Shown here: positions 61,238 through 64,000 of the stretch, one piece after another
Layout of the letters: each line of letters starts with the position of its first letter
How positions within the stretch are numbered: the stretch's first letter is position 1
DNA from: Sclerurus mexicanus
Lineage: Eukaryota > Chordata > Aves > Passeriformes > Furnariidae
Reading direction: 5' to 3'
Length of the DNA stretch: 64,000 nucleotides
Assembly (NCBI GenBank): GCA_013396755.1
Contig: VWZF01004740.1
Span: 1,276,462 to 1,340,461 of the forward strand
Notes under the pieces: generated by a model
The model's input: the letters and a program-made list of their open reading frames with translations, nothing else
Told to the model about the DNA's origin: nothing
Database searches by the model: none
Translations under genes and position numbers: made by a program

Positions 61238-64000
61238 GAAAATTCCCAAGATGAGCATGTTATTTTTAGTTTCCAAAGTACAAAATTTCCACTGAACAAA
61301 CCCCTCTGGGGATGGAGGAATGGTATTGTAGCTGTAGTACCACTTCTACTCCAAAGAGCATTTGGAAGGTCCTGCTCACAAGCCACCAGATGGGCACCTG
61401 GCTGGGCGCTCGCTCAGACAATGAGGGCACCATCAGGAGAGCCAGCAGGGGCAGCCTCAAGGCTGAACATTTCCTTGCACTGTGTCAGTGTGCTCAGTCT
61501 CGAGGAGAAGAACCCCACCCTGAGCCATGTGGATGTCACTCCTGGCTGCCAGCAGATACCACAGCCTTCTCCATCCTACGTGGGTGTGTGGATGTGAAGC
61601 CACAGTAGTGTAAGAGCAGCAGTGCAGGGACTGGGTGTACTCACCTCCCCAGCCACTGCTGGGCCTGGAGGCAGAGCATAGGAGTCATGTTATAGGTGGC
61701 TTTTCTACCTGCTTTGTGCTGCCCAAAGATATGCCAAGAAAACCACGGAAAACCACAGTGCACATCCCCATTCCTTCTCCTTCCATCTCATCCATTTATT
61801 TTACCCCTTTCTGCTCTCCTCTGCTCGCTGTCACAGGAACACTGCATGGCCATGCAGGTGGTAGCAGTAGAGAGGGATTTCTAAAATCCAGTCTGCATCG
61901 AGTTCATCTTTCCTCCTAAACAGGGATACCAGGCACTGCTGCTAGGCTGGTTTCCTAAGAAACACAGCTTATGCCATGGTGATGGGTATGTGAGAATGTA
62001 CGTCCATCCATCCCAGTCTTTCAGTATTTTGGATCCACTGGGCTAATACCATATATGGCTGCAGGTGCAGGACCTTCAGGCACATTCAGCATGGCCAGTG
62101 TTTCTTTGAAAAGCAGATGCAAGTTGGTGACAACAGCCACCCCCACCAAGGGGAAAAACTGTTGTGTGAACTCAACCCTTACTAGAGATCAGGGAATCAT
62201 TTGGGAAAGTGCTGCTGAAGACAGCCCTGGCTGTTCCTAGAGTAGCTCAACCCATGTGTTTATCTCTTTCTAAGAGTCAGCAGGAGCTTTTTGAGCTTCA
62301 TGAAATGGGGCTCCACAACTGCACAGGATCCCCGGGTGGCCCAGTGCACTTACTGCAAGCCAGGAGTGTGAACACTCTGGAACTTGGAATCTGCAGGGCT
62401 GTGCTGAGGAAACTGCTGCCATGGGACTGGTCTACCCATCTGCAGCCTTCCCACCTGAGGAGGGCATTGCTGTTTGTGGGAATGACATGGTGAGGAGCTG
62501 CTCAGGCAAGGGAGGAAACCACTCCGTGTAGACAATTGAGGGATTTTGTTGCATCAATCACAACTCTCTGAAGTGGCTTGGTGATACCAGTCCAGGGGTC
62601 CCTGTTGGGTCCCAGCAGTCACCAGTGATCTGGAGACACCTCCATACAGCCCTCCCAATGTAGACTCTCTACTGACATCTCTCTGTCCTTGTCTCCTTGA
62701 GTAACTCCCTAAGCTGAAATATATGATGTGCTTGAACTTTAAAACCTTTCCCCCTGAGATGCTGAGCTGACAGTAAGGATACAGAAGACCACTAGACCCA
62801 GGTCTTTTAGCCTCAGATGGCAGATTTATGTTATCTGTACTCTGAATACTTCCCCCTGCTCATGAGAGAGACTGCATCCTGGTATAGTGTGTCCTGAAGC
62901 AAGAGGAAAGGGCTGTGGCAAAGCTGCCCCAGTGTCACCTCTAGACTTGGCTGCTTCACCCACTTGTTTTGTGTTTGTTTGCTTTTCCATGCTGATGCAA
63001 TGAATGAAGTCATTCTGTGGGTCGTGCCAGCCACTGGCAGGCTGACATCAAACATATGATAGGCTGTCTTTGCTGGGGACATGTCATTCCCGCTTTGTCC
63101 CTTTTGATACTGCTTCTCCCAACCTGAGAAACTCTGCTTTCTCCCAGCTGTCAGGTGCATCCCATGTGCCTCATCTTGCCTTTTTCCCATACACAACCTG
63201 AGGAAATGCACATTTCTAAGAGAAGGGAACCAGAATTTGTCTCAGAGCTAGATCTCTCTTGAGCCCATGGTGACATTTCTCTCTGCCACAGATACAGAGG
63301 CTTGTGTAGGCTGGAAGGTCCACTGGAGGGGAAATGTCCCATTGATCTCTTTTAGGTGCATTGTGATGACAGCGTCTTCCGTAAATATTTCTCTCTCACA
63401 TAGACAGGCTATGTAGAAGACAAAAACCTAGTTCTGCTTTTAAGAAATACAACAGCATTACTGTGCCTATTAGCTTGCATCAGTGTAGTCTGTGCATTTG
63501 AAGTTATAGGATGGCCTGATATGCTGGTGGAATAGAAGGCTCTGGCTTCAGCAGTGTAGTTTGAATACTGGTTTCCTGTGCTCTTCTGCTCACCCCTTAA
63601 AGGGTTAATGACTCACTGCTGTCTTCATCCTGGTGATGCTCTGTCAGGGTTTGGAAGCTGGCCCTGCGTAGCCACTGCTCAACCTCCAAATGATAAATCA
63701 TGTCAGGATACAAAACTGATTCCGGTCCTTAAAAATGAATAGGTGATTTGAAAATGCCCTGTGCGGGGTGTAAATTCTGCATCTCCCTCATCAATCACTT
63801 GTCATAAATAACATTAACATTCAGGAGTCAGCAGAAGGTGGGCAGGTTTGGAGCTGGAAGAAATGTAAAATGATTTCCTCGTATCTTCCGTAGACCAGAG
63901 TGGCAGTCTTGTCTCCCATTTAGGTAGCTGAGCAAATTTTACATTCTCTCCCCCCTGAGAAAAGGACCCTCTGTGCTCTGCCAGCCAAAATGTGGCAGTA

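Larger units (their letters stand above)
60269..64000 (+). other. GABRG4: GABRG4 intron 3 (partial, runs off the window)
   Basis: At least 3.7 kb follow the 68-bp exon without the next expected exon. The intron contains an (ATT)n microsatellite at 61012-61029 and an A17 run at 61221-61237. No CR1 copy or other gene was recognised. Confidence 0.8.

Noticed and set aside
1..64000. CRISPR arrays, prokaryotic operons, tRNA or rRNA genes, endogenous retrovirus proteins
   Set aside because: No regularly spaced repeats, tRNA-like cloverleaf sequence or retroviral-type protein frames were seen. The only mobile elements recognised are CR1 or CR1-like LINEs.

Overview
This is vertebrate nuclear DNA, almost certainly from a bird. 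Protein-coding sequence is split into short exons with GT/AG borders. The interspersed repeats are CR1 LINEs whose 3' ends carry the avian-type tail (fragments ending in 'aaaccattctgtgattct'). The phrasing of the CR1 copies looks neoavian, possibly passerine, but that last point is only an impression. No operons, CRISPR arrays, tRNAs, rRNAs or prokaryotic genes were seen.

Region 1 (1-21.1 kb, + strand) is the 3' part of a GABA-A receptor alpha subunit gene, identified as GABRA3. Five exons are complete: 4982-5064, 8352-8495, 10066-10218, 12912-13123 and 20724-21053 (coding part, with stop). Their lengths (83, 144, 153, 212 bp and a terminal exon) and phases fit the conserved alpha-subunit gene structure and would be exons 6-10 in mammalian numbering. 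Together they encode 306 residues: loop C of the ligand-binding domain, M1 to M4, the intracellular loop and the C-terminus. The signal peptide and upstream ligand-binding exons lie before the window. The exon at 12912-13123 contains the M3 ATA isoleucine codon known in mammals as the alpha3 I/M A-to-I editing site, and the hairpin needed for editing can be folded by eye from this sequence.

Region 2 (21.1-54.4 kb) is intergenic. It holds the GABRA3 3' UTR of unknown length, several CR1 fragments (29.5, 33.6, 35.7 and 36.8-37.4 kb), microsatellites, short tandem duplications, a 9-N gap, and one compact promoter-like cluster with a splice-donor match at 34.38-34.47 kb. No other protein-coding gene was recognised on either strand.

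Region 3 (54.4-64 kb, + strand) is the 5' part of a second GABA-A receptor gene, a gamma/epsilon-type subunit. It is best called GABRG4, the avian gamma4 subunit and counterpart of mammalian GABRE. A CpG island at 54.42-55.24 kb is the likely promoter and first-exon region. Two coding exons are certain (59850-59998 and 60201-60268). The next exon was not found and should lie beyond 64 kb.

The two genes are tandem, in the same orientation, about 39 kb apart. This matches the GABRA3-GABRE arrangement on mammalian Xq28 and reflects the ancient GABA-A receptor cluster. Their products are subunits of pentameric GABA-gated chloride channels at neuronal membranes. No wholly new system was found. The most useful observations are the conserved RNA-editing hairpin, alpha1-like changes in the alpha3 gephyrin-binding segment, the orphan promoter-like cluster at 34.4 kb, and the CpG island with a phase-compatible candidate first exon.
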